Notes: a model not told the origin generated them from the sequence alone. A stretch of 64,000 nt of DNA from Bacillus sp. 103mf (GCF_900116295.1 NZ_FPAF01000009.1:1-64000), one strand, 5' to 3'. Counted from the first letter of the stretch, positions 43,165 to 52,668 are shown. Translations and numbers: made by a program.

Positions 43165-45504
43165 ATGGAACGGTATCGTGTCATAGGGAAAAGTGTGAAG
43201 CGAAAAGAAAGTGCTGATAAAGTAACGGGAAGAGCAAAGTATATTAATGATGAAATAGAGGTTGGCACGCTATATGCAAAACTTCTTACGAGTCCATATG
43301 CACATGCTTATATTAGGAGTATAGATATTCGTGAAGCGAAAAAAGTACAAGGCGTACATGCTGTGGTAACGGGAGCGGATTATCCTATTCTTGTCGGCTC
43401 TAGTATCGTTGATCGTCCTCTGTTAGCCTTTGAGAAAGTACGGTATTTTGGTGAACCGGTTGCACTTGTTGTGGCGGATAATGAAGCGATTGCAAGAGAA
43501 GCAGCAACACGGATCCGTGTTATATATGAAGAGCTCCCGATTATTCGTTCCCCTTTGCAAGCCTATAATGAGCCAAACATATTAGTTCATGAACACGTGG
43601 AACAATATAAATTAGAAGAAAAAGTATATCCAAAGCCGCATACAAATATCGCAAATCGGACGAAAATTCGTAAAGGTGATATTCAAAAAGGATTTGCTAG
43701 TAGTGACACGATTGTTGAGGAGACATTTTCTTTTCGGCAATCTGATCATGCGGCGATGGAAACGCGGTGCGCTAGAGTAGAAATGAAACCGAATGGAGAT
43801 GTGATTGTTCATTCTACATCACAGGCTCCTTTTGAAATAAAGAGGCAGTTAAGCGAAGCGTTTGAAATTGATGAAGGGAAAGTTATTGTACATGTGCCGT
43901 TAGTCGGGGGGGCATATGGTGGAAAAACAGCAGTACAGCTTGAATTTTTAGCATACATTGCTTCAAAAGTAGTAGGGGGAAGACGAGTTACTCTTCAAAA
44001 TAGTAGAGAGGAAGATTTCATAATGTCTCCTGTTCATATCGGTTTACAAGCAAAAGTAAAGCTTGGATGCACAAAAGATGGAAAGCTGCAAGCAGCAGAA
44101 ATTTTGTATTTATTTGACGGCGGTGCTTATGCTGATCGAGCGGTAACGATGAGTAAGGCGGCCGGGCTAGACTGCACAGGCCCATATGCGATCGAAAACG
44201 TATGGTGTGATTCACTTGGTATGTATACAAACCATACATATGCAACGTCGTTTAGAGGGTTTGGACATTCAGAGTATACATTTGTAATGGAACGAACGAT
44301 CGATATACTTGCTGAAAAGTTAGGGATGTGCCCGCTTATGTTTCGTTTGAAAAATGCGATTAGACCAGGAGATACAACGCCGACACAAGTGCTTGTAACG
44401 CCAAGTAATACGGGAGATGTGGCAGCGTGCTTACAAAAGTTACAATCGCTTATTAATTGGGAAGAGGGAAAGAAAGTGATTCTACCTAATGGCATGGTAC
44501 GTGCTAAAGGGGTTAGCTGCTTCTGGAAAAATTCGACTACGCCAAGTAATGCCGGAGCAGGTGCTGTGTTGACTTTTAACGGTGATGGTAGTGTCAATAT
44601 CAATTGCGGTGCTGTTGAAATTGGGCAAGAAACAAAAACGGTGCTAACACAAATGGTTGCTGAGAAAATGAACATGAATACTGATGATGTGCATATCATG
44701 ATGGAAGTCAATACACAAGTTTCTCCAAAACATTGGAAAACAGCAGCGAGCCGAACGACACTCCTTGTTGGAAATGCGGTTGTAATGGCTGCAGAAGACG
44801 CAATGAGGCAGCTCTGCCAAACGGCTTCAAATTTACTTGGATACCCCGCAGAAGAATTAGAGATTGCAGGAAAACAAGTTTATGTCAAAACGAATCCGAA
44901 TCTACATGTACCTTTTTCTAAAATTGCATTTGGGTATGTAGATGCAAATGGGAATGTAAAAGGAACAGAAGTGGTGGGAAGAGGGAGTTATGTACTGGAA
45001 GGAATTACAGACATTGATTATGAGACAGGAAAAGGGAAACAAGGACCGGAATGGGGAGTAGGGGCGCAAGCGGTAGAAGTGGAGTATAACCCTAAAGATT
45101 ATACATACCGATTGTTGAATGCTGTAACAGTTGCCGATGCGGGAATCGTTTTAAATAAAAAGGGAGCAGAAACGCAAATTATGGGGGCCATGAGTATGGG
45201 GCTCAGTTTTGCAACGCGAGAAACATTTCATTATGATGCGAAAGAAAGAAATTTGAATCATCAGTTTCGTTCTTATAAAGTCATCCATTACGGGCAACAG
45301 CCAAAATATATTGTCGATTTTGTAGAAGTACCACATAAAGAAGCTGCATTTGGTTCTAGAGGACTTGGGGAACATGGAATTATTGGCATGCCAGCAGCTT
45401 TAGGAAACAGCTTATCCATAGCAACTAGTATTTCATTACGAAACTTACCGCTTACGCCAGAGTTAATTTGGAAAGAGACGCAAAAAGGAGAAGGGATGGA
45501 ATGA
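43165..45504 (+). CDS. Xanthine dehydrogenase-type molybdopterin subunit (PucD-like)
   Basis: A 779-aa large subunit of the xanthine oxidase/dehydrogenase family that binds molybdopterin and the purine-type substrate. Visible conserved segments are GRAKYINDEIEVGTLYAKLL near the start, VPLVGGAYGGKTAVQLEFLA, SFRGFGHSEYTFVMERTIDI and the C-terminal GLGEHGIIGMP with the catalytic-type Glu. It heads a five-gene operon in which each next gene overlaps or nearly touches. Hydroxylation of hypoxanthine/xanthine is likely; other aldehyde or heterocycle oxidases are possible. Confidence 0.9.
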   Translation: MERYRVIGKSVKRKESADKVTGRAKYINDEIEVGTLYAKLLTSPYAHAYIRSIDIREAKKVQGVHAVVTGADYPILVGSSIVDRPLLAFEKVRYFGEPVALVVADNEAIAREAATRIRVIYEELPIIRSPLQAYNEPNILVHEHVEQYKLEEKVYPKPHTNIANRTKIRKGDIQKGFASSDTIVEETFSFRQSDHAAMETRCARVEMKPNGDVIVHSTSQAPFEIKRQLSEAFEIDEGKVIVHVPLVGGAYGGKTAVQLEFLAYIASKVVGGRRVTLQNSREEDFIMSPVHIGLQAKVKLGCTKDGKLQAAEILYLFDGGAYADRAVTMSKAAGLDCTGPYAIENVWCDSLGMYTNHTYATSFRGFGHSEYTFVMERTIDILAEKLGMCPLMFRLKNAIRPGDTTPTQVLVTPSNTGDVAACLQKLQSLINWEEGKKVILPNGMVRAKGVSCFWKNSTTPSNAGAGAVLTFNGDGSVNINCGAVEIGQETKTVLTQMVAEKMNMNTDDVHIMMEVNTQVSPKHWKTAASRTTLLVGNAVVMAAEDAMRQLCQTASNLLGYPAEELEIAGKQVYVKTNPNLHVPFSKIAFGYVDANGNVKGTEVVGRGSYVLEGITDIDYETGKGKQGPEWGVGAQAVEVEYNPKDYTYRLLNAVTVADAGIVLNKKGAETQIMGAMSMGLSFATRETFHYDAKERNLNHQFRSYKVIHYGQQPKYIVDFVEVPHKEAAFGSRGLGEHGIIGMPAALGNSLSIATSISLRNLPLTPELIWKETQKGEGME

Positions 45505-46343
45505 TACCATTTGATTTTGAGTATTATCGTCCGGATTCTATTCAAGAGGCTATTCGATTATTTCACCAACTAGATCAAGAGGGGAAGAAGCCGCTCTACT
45601 ATGGGGGCGGAACAGAAATTATTACGATGGGACGTTCGCAGCGCATTCGAACAAAAGCTGTTATTGATATAAAAGATATTCCAGAATGTAATGTTTGTGA
45701 ATGGCAGGGTGACAAACTTTTACTTGGTGCAACATTAACGATAACAAATGTTCAAGAAGCGCAAGTCTTTCCGCTCCTTGGGGAAACTGCTGGCCGGGCC
45801 GCAGATCGCACGGCAAGAAATAAAATTACAATTGGCGGAAATGTTGCGGGAAGGATCCGCTATAAGGAGGCGGTTCTGCCTTTTTTATTAGCTGATAGTA
45901 CATTTGTCATTGCCGGGATTGAGGGGATTCATTATGTACCTGCTCATCAAGCTTTTGTGGAAAAATTACAATTACAAAAGGGTGCGTTTCTTGTACAAAT
46001 GATTACAGATCGGCAGTATGTGACAGCACCGTATTATAGTGTAAAAAAACGCCAACTAGAAAAAATTGATTATCCCCTTGTAACGGTTGCGTCGATTAAA
46101 TATGATGACGAAATTCGAATGGCGTGCAGTGGCTTATGTGTGTTTCCATTTCGTTCACTTCAGATGGAAGCAGATTTAAATAATAAGCACATTCCATTTG
46201 AGAAAAGAATTGAACACGCCTTAACCCATATTCCAGCTCCTGTATTAGATGATATAAGAGGCTCGCGTGCTTATCGGACATTTGTATTTCAATCTGTACT
46301 GCAAGATATATTGCGAAATTTTGCAAAGGGGGACGAAAGATGA
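45501..46343 (+). CDS. Xanthine dehydrogenase FAD-binding subunit (PucC-like)
   Basis: A 280-aa FAD subunit that passes electrons from the Fe-S subunit onward. It has the FAD-binding pattern PLYYGGGTEIITMGRSQRIR and NKITIGGNVAGRIRYKEAVL. ATG45501 overlaps the upstream stop as ATGA, indicating translational coupling, so the in-frame extension to 45468 is unlikely. The next gene overlaps its end in the same way. Confidence 0.9.
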   Translation: MIPFDFEYYRPDSIQEAIRLFHQLDQEGKKPLYYGGGTEIITMGRSQRIRTKAVIDIKDIPECNVCEWQGDKLLLGATLTITNVQEAQVFPLLGETAGRAADRTARNKITIGGNVAGRIRYKEAVLPFLLADSTFVIAGIEGIHYVPAHQAFVEKLQLQKGAFLVQMITDRQYVTAPYYSVKKRQLEKIDYPLVTVASIKYDDEIRMACSGLCVFPFRSLQMEADLNNKHIPFEKRIEHALTHIPAPVLDDIRGSRAYRTFVFQSVLQDILRNFAKGDER

Positions 46344-46810
46344 GAAACGTCCAGCTCATTTTGGATGTCAATGGAGAAACGCGAGAGGTAGTTGGAAGAA
46401 TGGCCGATACGCTGTTACATATATTACGTCACGAACTGGATTTAACAGGAGCAAAGCCTGGCTGTGAAAACGGTGATTGTGGTGCTTGTACAGTTCTTGT
46501 TGAAGGGATACCAATCAAGTCTTGTATTATGCTGGGGGTTGAAGCAGTTGGAAGACAAATTATAACGATTGAGGGATTACATGAGACACCCATTCAACAA
46601 GCTTTTGAAGAGAAATGGGCTTTCCAATGCGGATACTGTACACCGGGATTTATTATGAATTGCCATGGACTTGTGTCGCAAAGGCCTGATGCAGATGATC
46701 ATGTTATTGAAGAATGGTTAAGTTCTAATATTTGCCGATGCACGAGTTATCAAGAGATTGAAGAAGCTGTAAAGTCTGTATTAGAAAAGCAGCGAGGGGA
46801 TTCAAAATGA
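46340..46810 (+). CDS. Xanthine dehydrogenase 2Fe-2S subunit (PucE-like)
   Basis: A 156-aa subunit with two [2Fe-2S] clusters: ferredoxin-like CENGDCGACTVLVEG with a further Cys in SCIM, and the helical CGYCTPGF / NICRCTSYQEI set. ATGA overlap with the FAD subunit stop shows coupling. A typical partner in three-subunit XDH enzymes. Confidence 0.93.
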   Translation: MRNVQLILDVNGETREVVGRMADTLLHILRHELDLTGAKPGCENGDCGACTVLVEGIPIKSCIMLGVEAVGRQIITIEGLHETPIQQAFEEKWAFQCGYCTPGFIMNCHGLVSQRPDADDHVIEEWLSSNICRCTSYQEIEEAVKSVLEKQRGDSK

Positions 46811-47763
46811 CTTCCGCATATGGTGTATTAGAAGCGTTGTTATGTTGCGAGGAACGCTGTGCATTAGCGACAATTATTCATGTTGAAGGATCGGCATATA
46901 GAAAAGAAGGAACGATGATGCTTTTTCAAGAAGATGGCACAAAAGTAGGAATGCTAAGTGCAGGGTGCATTGAAGAAGAGCTTTTCTACTATGCTGTAGA
47001 TGTTATGGAGCAAAATACTTGGGCGATTCATACATTTAATACAAAGGCAGAAGACGATTTGTCCTGGGGAGTAGGATGTAATGGTGTTATTCATGTATTA
47101 GTGGAACATATAGATGATACCTATAAAGCGATTTTACAAGACTTATATATTCACCTTGCTAATGGTTCCTCGGCTTGGATGGTGAAAAATCTTTCGTTAG
47201 AGCAAACTGCACTTATATATAATAATGGTAATACGTACGGTAATTGGGAAGGGGCTATTCCACAGGCAACTTACTTGAAAAATGGGTTGCAAGATGAATA
47301 TTATAGCCAACATTTTATACCAAAGCCCCGCCTGTTTATTTTTGGAGCAGGAGAAGATGTAAAGCCACTCGTTCGTTTTGCGAAGGAAACAAGCTTCTTT
47401 GTAACAGTTTGCGATTGGCGGGAGGCCTTATGTAATACGGATCAGTTTCCAAATGCTGATGCATGTGTGGTTGGTTTTCCAGTAGAAATGATACAAAAAC
47501 TTTCATTACATCCAAGCGATTTTCTTGTCATTATGACGCATCACTTTGAAAAAGATCGACAATTACTATCTCTTTTATTAGAAAAAAATGTTCGTTATAT
47601 AGGTGTTTTAGGACCGCGTCATCGCACGGAGCGCTTATTAGACGGTAAACCAGTTCCTCCTCATCTCCATTTTCCTGTTGGAATTTCAATTGGTGCACAA
47701 GGTCCAAGTGAAATTTCCGTTAGTATCATGGCTGAAATTATCGGGCAATTACGGATGAAGTGA
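46807..47763 (+). CDS. XdhC-family maturation factor (PucA-like)
   Basis: A 318-aa XdhC/CoxI-family protein needed for sulfuration or insertion of the Mo cofactor. The N-terminal half contains CALATIIHVEGSAYRKEGTM and GMLSAGCIEEEL. The C-terminal Rossmann half contains RLFIFGAGEDVKPLVRFAKE and IGVLGPRHRTERLL. It is coupled by ATGA overlap to the 2Fe-2S subunit, then followed 1 bp later by a MobA-like gene. Confidence 0.9.
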   Translation: MTSAYGVLEALLCCEERCALATIIHVEGSAYRKEGTMMLFQEDGTKVGMLSAGCIEEELFYYAVDVMEQNTWAIHTFNTKAEDDLSWGVGCNGVIHVLVEHIDDTYKAILQDLYIHLANGSSAWMVKNLSLEQTALIYNNGNTYGNWEGAIPQATYLKNGLQDEYYSQHFIPKPRLFIFGAGEDVKPLVRFAKETSFFVTVCDWREALCNTDQFPNADACVVGFPVEMIQKLSLHPSDFLVIMTHHFEKDRQLLSLLLEKNVRYIGVLGPRHRTERLLDGKPVPPHLHFPVGISIGAQGPSEISVSIMAEIIGQLRMK

Positions 47764-47764
47764 G

Positions 47765-48367
47765 ATGAAAATCATTGGTGTATACTTGGCGGCTGGAAAT
47801 AGTAGACGAATGGGACCGGGAATCCATAAACTTTCTCTTCCTTTACACAATGAACCACTTGGTAATGCAGCACTCAAAACTGCTTTGTCTTCAAATCTCG
47901 CAGGTATTATTATTGTCACAAATGATGAAAATTGGGTTTCACAATCATTACGACATGAGAACGTACACCTTCTTTCTTGTTTTGATTCTAGTCAAGGACA
48001 ATCCCATTCACTGCGCTGTGGTATTAAGAAAGCCATGCATATGAAAGCGGATGGAATTGTTGTCTTACTTGCTGATCAACCTTTTATTAAAACAGAGGTA
48101 ATTAATGAATTACTAGATTGTTATAAACAACATAAAACGGTCTATTATGTAGCAGCAAAGTATCGCGGAATTGTAAGGCCGCCTGTTTTGTTTGCAAAGA
48201 AAACATTTCCTCTCTTGCAAACATTAAAAGGTGATCAAGGAGCTCGCACTATTTTTCAACAGTCATTTATAAAGGGGATAACGATATCGTATGAAGAAGC
48301 GACCCTTTTTTATGATGTGGATAGTTGGAGTGATTATCAGAAAATGATACAGTATTACGGAAAGTGA
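47765..48367 (+). CDS. MobA-like nucleotidyltransferase (PucB-like)
   Basis: A 200-aa GT-A-fold nucleotidyltransferase, MocA/MobA type, expected to convert molybdopterin to its cytosine dinucleotide form for XDH-family enzymes. The nucleotide-binding start is VYLAAGNSRRMGPGIHKLSL, followed by ILLADQPFI-like VVLLADQPFIKTEV and RPPVLFAKKTFPLLQTLKGD. It is the last gene of the XDH operon, followed by a long hairpin. Confidence 0.87.
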   Translation: MKIIGVYLAAGNSRRMGPGIHKLSLPLHNEPLGNAALKTALSSNLAGIIIVTNDENWVSQSLRHENVHLLSCFDSSQGQSHSLRCGIKKAMHMKADGIVVLLADQPFIKTEVINELLDCYKQHKTVYYVAAKYRGIVRPPVLFAKKTFPLLQTLKGDQGARTIFQQSFIKGITISYEEATLFYDVDSWSDYQKMIQYYGK

Positions 48368-48406
48368 AAAACGAATTGTTTTATAGAGCATTCACAATCA
48401 AGTCTT

Positions 48407-48467
48407 ATTACTCAATTTCATCGGGCTTATCCAACAGGGATAGGTCTTTGCTATTGAGTGATTTTTA
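48407..48467 (+). terminator. Terminator after XDH operon
   Basis: ATTACTCAAT and ATTGAGTGAT close a 61-nt structure containing an inner TATCC-AACAG-GGATA hairpin, followed by TTTT. Moderate strength. Confidence 0.6.
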
Positions 48468-48468
48468 A

Positions 48469-48645
48469 CATATATAAGTGAAACAACGACATAAAAATCC
48501 CCTTTCCTTTTAGAGGGACGAGAGCATTTGGCCATGCAGGAGTTTCCTACTACATGCAAGGTTTAAAACAAAAGGAGAAAGCAAGTAGCGGTTATATTTT
48601 GTTCTACATAGCAGCGGCTTATATGTTGGAAAATTAAAATGGAAT
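48469..48645 (+). repeat. bcr-type repeat, copy M
   Basis: Plus-orientation copy, CATATATAAG to AAAATTAAAATGGA. The centre is deleted: CCATGCAGGAGTTTCCTACT replaces the AGAAACGGTCAGGGCCTTTT section. The 3' half is full length (GCTTATATGTTGGAAAATTA). Confidence 0.8.
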
Positions 48646-49002
48646 GGTCCATCTTCATAAATTATATCGATAAACAAATATTTAACAGGTTGCAAAAGTT
48701 TTGTAAGTCGTTAAGCAGGAGTTTATAGAAATTATTGACGGATTTTTGTATAACATTTATTTGTTAAAAAACTTTCTGAAAATAATAAATATAGAACGGT
48801 AAAAAAGAAATAGAGCACCTATTTCCTAATAAAATTAATTTACATTATTTACACTATTTCAAATATAAAAACTTTTACTTTTTTCATATGATAGCGTTTT
48901 CATAGATTGAAAGTTATGCTAGAATAAGTTCATAAGTTATTAACTATTATAAAAAGAAAAAAGAATTACTTTTTTCTGTTAATTATAAGGGGGCATTTCA
49001 TT
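48646..49002. other. Intergenic before ald, no gene seen
   Basis: About 350 bp of A+T-rich DNA, with a candidate cre site at 48889-48902 and a small GAAAAAAG-AATTA-CTTTTTTC hairpin close to the ald start. It presumably holds the ald promoter. No ORF or repeat was supported. Confidence 0.55.
48889..48902. promoter_or_regulatory. Candidate CcpA cre site, ald
   Basis: TGATAGCGTTTTCA matches TGWAANCGNTNWCA at 13 of 14 positions. It lies 101 bp before the ald start codon, in the presumed promoter region. Confidence 0.45.
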
Positions 49003-50136
49003 ATGCGTATTGGGGTACCAGCAGAAATTAAAAATAACGAAAACCGTGTAGCTATGACACCAGCGGGTGTTGTACATTTAATTCGTAACAATCACGAAGT
49101 ATTCATTCAAAAGGGTGCAGGATTAGGATCAGGTTTTCCTGATGAGCAATATGTAGAAGCAGGAGCAAAAATCGTAGAAACAGCTGAAGAAGCTTGGGCT
49201 ATGGAAATGGTAATGAAAGTTAAAGAGCCAATTGCAAGCGAATATAAATATTTCCGTGAAGGCCTAATCTTATTCACTTACTTACACTTAGCTCCAGAAC
49301 CAGAATTAACAAAAGCATTAATTGAAAATAAAGTAGCAGCAATCGCTTACGAAACAGTTCAATTAGAAAATCGTTCTCTACCATTATTAGCGCCTATGAG
49401 TGAAGTTGCAGGTCGTATGGCAGCACAACTTGGTGCACAATTCCTTGAGAAAAACAAAGGTGGAAAAGGTATTTTATTAGCAGGTGTTCCAGGCGTAAAA
49501 CGCGGTAAAGTAACAATTATTGGCGGTGGACAAGCTGGTACAAATGCTGCTAAAATTGCAGTTGGTTTAGGTGCTGACGTAACAGTTATCGACTTAAGCG
49601 CAGATCGTCTTCGTCAATTAGATGATATTTTCGGTAACCAAGTGACAACTTTAATGTCTAATCCTTACAATATTGCACAAGCTGTAAAAGAGTCTGATCT
49701 TGTAATCGGTGCAGTATTAATTCCAGGAGCAAAAGCACCAAAGCTTGTAACAGAAGAAATGATCAAGTCTATGGAGCCAGGTTCTGTTGTAGTTGATATC
49801 GCAATCGACCAAGGTGGTATTTTCGAAACAACTGACCGTATTACAACACATGACAACCCAACTTATGAAAAACACGGCGTAGTTCACTATGCAGTTGCAA
49901 ACATGCCTGGTGCGGTTCCACGTACATCTACACTTGCATTAACAAATGTTACAGTACCATACGCAGTACAAATCGCAAACAAAGGTTACAAAAAAGCTTG
50001 CTTAGAAAACACTGCATTATTAAAAGGTATTAACGCATTAGAAGGCTATGTAACATTCGAAGCTGTTGCAGAAGCACATGGTGTAGAATATAAAGCAGCA
50101 AAAGAATTATTAGAAGCAGAAGCAGTATCTTGCTAA
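49003..50136 (+). CDS. ald: Alanine dehydrogenase
   Basis: A 377-aa NAD-dependent enzyme interconverting L-alanine and pyruvate plus ammonia. The start [20 protein letters not shown] is typical. Also visible are the substrate-binding Lys in VMKVKEP, the NAD-binding [20 protein letters not shown] and the C-terminal [28 protein letters not shown] lies before the ATG. A terminator separates it from the amino acid permease, which may supply alanine or another amino acid. A cre-like site suggests carbon control. Confidence 0.97.
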   Translation: MRIGVPAEIKNNENRVAMTPAGVVHLIRNNHEVFIQKGAGLGSGFPDEQYVEAGAKIVETAEEAWAMEMVMKVKEPIASEYKYFREGLILFTYLHLAPEPELTKALIENKVAAIAYETVQLENRSLPLLAPMSEVAGRMAAQLGAQFLEKNKGGKGILLAGVPGVKRGKVTIIGGGQAGTNAAKIAVGLGADVTVIDLSADRLRQLDDIFGNQVTTLMSNPYNIAQAVKESDLVIGAVLIPGAKAPKLVTEEMIKSMEPGSVVVDIAIDQGGIFETTDRITTHDNPTYEKHGVVHYAVANMPGAVPRTSTLALTNVTVPYAVQIANKGYKKACLENTALLKGINALEGYVTFEAVAEAHGVEYKAAKELLEAEAVSC

Positions 50137-50170
50137 TCTAAATATCGAACAATATTTTCATACAACAAGA

Positions 50171-50206
50171 TGAGAGCTAAGAGAAGTGCCTCTTAGCTCT
50201 TTTTAA
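50171..50206 (+). terminator. ald terminator
   Basis: GAGAGCTAAGAG-AAGTGC-CTCTTAGCTC is a 10-bp perfect stem followed by TTTTTA. Confidence 0.85.
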
Positions 50207-50225
50207 CTAGAAGGGGGCAAGAGTC

Positions 50226-51641
50226 GTGGCCAACTTATTTAAAAAGAAATCCGTGACACAATTGTTAAGCCAAAGTCAAAGTAAAACTTTGACAAAAACA
50301 TTAGGGGCATTTGACTTAACGATGTTAGGAATTGGAGCGATTATCGGTACAGGAGTACTCGTATTAACTGGATTAGTAGCAGCAAGAGATGCTGGTCCAG
50401 CTGTTATTTTCTCGTTTATGATTGCAGCAATTGTTTGTGGTTTTGCAGCATTATGTTATGCAGAAGTTGCTACAGCGCTTCCTGTATCAGGTAGTGTATA
50501 TACGTATGCATATGCAACAATTGGAGAATTTGTTGCCCATTTAATGGGATGGACATTATTGTCAGTTTATGTTTTAACAACAGCAGCGGTAGCCGGCGGC
50601 TGGACGGGTTACTTTAATAATTTAGTAAGCGGATTGGGATTAGAAATTCCGAAACAACTGTTAACGATTCCAGCTCACGGCGGAATTGTGAACCTTCCAG
50701 CGATTTGTATTACGTTAGTATTAACATGGTTACTATCTCGCGGTACGAAAGAAAGTAAACGTGTTAATAATGCAATGGTATTAATTAAAATTAGTATTGT
50801 TGTATTGTTTATTGCAGTGGGTGTATTCTATGTAAAACCAGTAAACTGGACGCCATTTGCACCGTATGGTATAAGTGGGATTTTTGCCGGAGGAGCTGCA
50901 GTATTCTTTGCTTTCTTAGGATTTGATGCATTAGCAACTTCAGCTGAAGAAGTAAAAAATCCACAGCGTGATTTACCGATTGGTATTATTGCATCGCTTG
51001 CTATTTGTACAGTTATTTATATTGCAGTTTGTCTTGTTATGACAGGAATGGTGTCATACAAAGAATTAAATGTACCAGAAGCGATGTCTTATGTATTAGA
51101 AGTTGTTGGGCAAGATAAAGTAGCAGGTGTTATCGCAATTGGTGCAGTAATTGGGATTATGGCCGTAATTTTTGCTTATATTTACGCGACAACACGTGTA
51201 TTCTTTGCGATGAGCCGTGATGGTTTACTTCCAAAATCATTTGCGAAAATTAACCAAAAAACAGAAGCGCCGGTATTTTCAACATGGTTAACAGGTATCG
51301 GAAGTGCTTTAATTGCCGGATTTGTCGATTTAAAAGAATTGTCAAACTTAGCGAATATTGGAGCATTATTAACATTTGCGATGGTAGGTGTTTCTGTACT
51401 GATCCTTCGTAAAACACATCCGAAATTACAACGTGGCTTTATGGTACCGCTTGTACCAGTATTACCGATTATTTCAATCGCATGTTGTCTGTTCTTAATG
51501 GTAAACTTACCGCTTACAACATGGTTATACTTCGGTGCTTGGCTTGTGCTAGGAGTTATCGTATACTTCGTATACTCTAAGAAACATAGCCACCTGCAAC
51601 AAGATAAAGGTTCGCAAGATCATTTAAAACAAGCAAATTAA
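50226..51641 (+). CDS. APC-family amino acid permease (YfnA-like)
   Basis: A 471-aa permease of the cationic amino acid transporter/APC group with twelve hydrophobic helices. The conserved first-helix motif is MLGIGAIIGTGVLVLTGLVA, followed by FLGFDALATSAEEVKNPQRD. GTG50226 is preceded by AAGGGGGC. It lies 90 bp after ald behind a terminator, so expression is at least partly separate. Substrate unknown, alanine-related use plausible from context. Confidence 0.9.
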   Translation: MANLFKKKSVTQLLSQSQSKTLTKTLGAFDLTMLGIGAIIGTGVLVLTGLVAARDAGPAVIFSFMIAAIVCGFAALCYAEVATALPVSGSVYTYAYATIGEFVAHLMGWTLLSVYVLTTAAVAGGWTGYFNNLVSGLGLEIPKQLLTIPAHGGIVNLPAICITLVLTWLLSRGTKESKRVNNAMVLIKISIVVLFIAVGVFYVKPVNWTPFAPYGISGIFAGGAAVFFAFLGFDALATSAEEVKNPQRDLPIGIIASLAICTVIYIAVCLVMTGMVSYKELNVPEAMSYVLEVVGQDKVAGVIAIGAVIGIMAVIFAYIYATTRVFFAMSRDGLLPKSFAKINQKTEAPVFSTWLTGIGSALIAGFVDLKELSNLANIGALLTFAMVGVSVLILRKTHPKLQRGFMVPLVPVLPIISIACCLFLMVNLPLTTWLYFGAWLVLGVIVYFVYSKKHSHLQQDKGSQDHLKQAN

Positions 51642-51647
51642 AGGGAT

Positions 51648-51686
51648 AAAGCCTTATGCGTTGGGGAGCGCATAAGGCTTTTTTAT
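51648..51686 (+). terminator. Permease terminator
   Basis: AAAGCCTTATGCG-TTGGGGAG-CGCATAAGGCTTT is an almost perfect 13-bp stem followed by TTT. Confidence 0.86.
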
Positions 51687-51754
51687 GTTTTTGAAGGGAT
51701 TTTAGGAAATCTCATAGAAACATATATGTCGAAAGATGGAAAAGGGGGATAATA

Positions 51755-52315
51755 ATGGTTGTAAAAGAGGGAGTAAAAGTTGTAGTTGGTGCAGAAGGAT
51801 ATAATAACAATCCAGGGTGGTTACATACACAAGAAAATGAACTAAATTTATTAAAAAGGGAAGATTGGGTGAAAAAATTTGCTCCAAACTCTATAGCAGC
51901 AATCTTAGCAGAGCATGTGTGGGAGCATTTAACATATGAAGAAGGAAGAGAAGCAGCAAAAATTTGTTATGAATTTTTACAGCCGGGTGGTCATCTTCGC
52001 TGTGCCGTACCAGATGCATTTTTCCCAGATGAAGATTATCAAGCAGGCGTACAAGTCGGCGGACCAGGTCCATTAGATCATCCGGCAGCGAGTCATAAAA
52101 TTGTTCATAATTATAAAACGATGACTTCGATGTTTGAAGAAGCTGGTTTTGAAGTGAAATTACTGGAGTATTGTGATGAAAACGGAGAATTTCATTATCA
52201 TGACTGGAATGAAAAAGACGGCTTTATTTATCGTTCCAAACGTTTCGATCATCGCAATCAAGATGGCCAACTTGGTTTTGTTTCGTTGATTGTCGATGCG
52301 GTTAAGGCTAAGTAA
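51755..52315 (+). CDS. Predicted SAM-dependent methyltransferase
   Basis: A 186-aa class I methyltransferase-like protein. It lacks an obvious full N-terminal SAM-binding GxGxG motif. It does have the post-I segments AILAEHVWEHLTYEEGREAA and CYEFLQPGGHLRCAVPDAFF usual in predicted methyltransferases, then HNYKTMTSMFEEAGFEVKLL. Small proteins of this type in Bacillus have no known substrate. AAGGGGGA is placed before the ATG. It appears to be monocistronic. Confidence 0.75.
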   Translation: MVVKEGVKVVVGAEGYNNNPGWLHTQENELNLLKREDWVKKFAPNSIAAILAEHVWEHLTYEEGREAAKICYEFLQPGGHLRCAVPDAFFPDEDYQAGVQVGGPGPLDHPAASHKIVHNYKTMTSMFEEAGFEVKLLEYCDENGEFHYHDWNEKDGFIYRSKRFDHRNQDGQLGFVSLIVDAVKAK

Positions 52316-52344
52316 AAGAAAAAAGCGCACAAATTTAGCATGTC

Positions 52345-52432
52345 GTTAATATATCAGCGATTCTTTGGGTATATCGGCGCTTTTTACAATATATCGACCG
52401 TTTTTTAGCATATATCGGCGATTCGACATGAT
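52345..52432 (+). repeat. Short periodic repeat, about 21-bp period
   Basis: Four imperfect units contain ATATATC(A/G)(G/A)CGATT or TATATCGGCGCTTTTT or ATATATCGACCGTTTTTT, starting near 52349, 52371, 52392 and 52414 (period about 21-22 bp). TTCGACA-type pieces continue to 52460. No ORF passes through it. Confidence 0.6.
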
Positions 52433-52471
52433 TTAAAGACCCTTCGACACTGTTCGACATACCAAACGTAC

Positions 52472-52511
52472 AAAGAGAACCCTTTAGTATAAATTAAGGG
52501 TTCTCTTTTAG
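52472..52511. terminator. Terminator after methyltransferase
   Basis: AAAGAGAACCCTT-TAGTATAAATT-AAGGGTTCTCTTTT is a perfect 13-bp stem. It is 157 bp past the methyltransferase stop, with the periodic repeat in between. Confidence 0.82.
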
Positions 52512-52559
52512 GTTCATCACTGTAACATGGGGTTGTTTTTTTGGAAATGAATCATTTTT

Positions 52560-52668
52560 CATACACGGAACGGAGAGTGGCGACTCCTGCGGGAATAGCG
52601 AGGAAAGTGAGACCCCGCAGGCTCGCTCTCGCCCGCGGAAAGCGTCCACTCGGAGTGGAGTGTACATC
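52560..52668. repeat. G+C-rich Bacillus intergenic repeat
   Basis: GGAGAGTGGCGACTCCTGCG, then GTGAGACCCCGCAGG, CCCGCGGAAAGCGTCCACTC and GGAGTGGAGTG. The pieces CTCCTGCGGG and CCCGCAGG, and ACTCGGAGTGGAGT with GGAGAGTGGCGACTCC, can pair. I recognise this as a repeat widespread across Bacillaceae genomes, much richer in G+C than its neighbours here. Confidence 0.75.
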
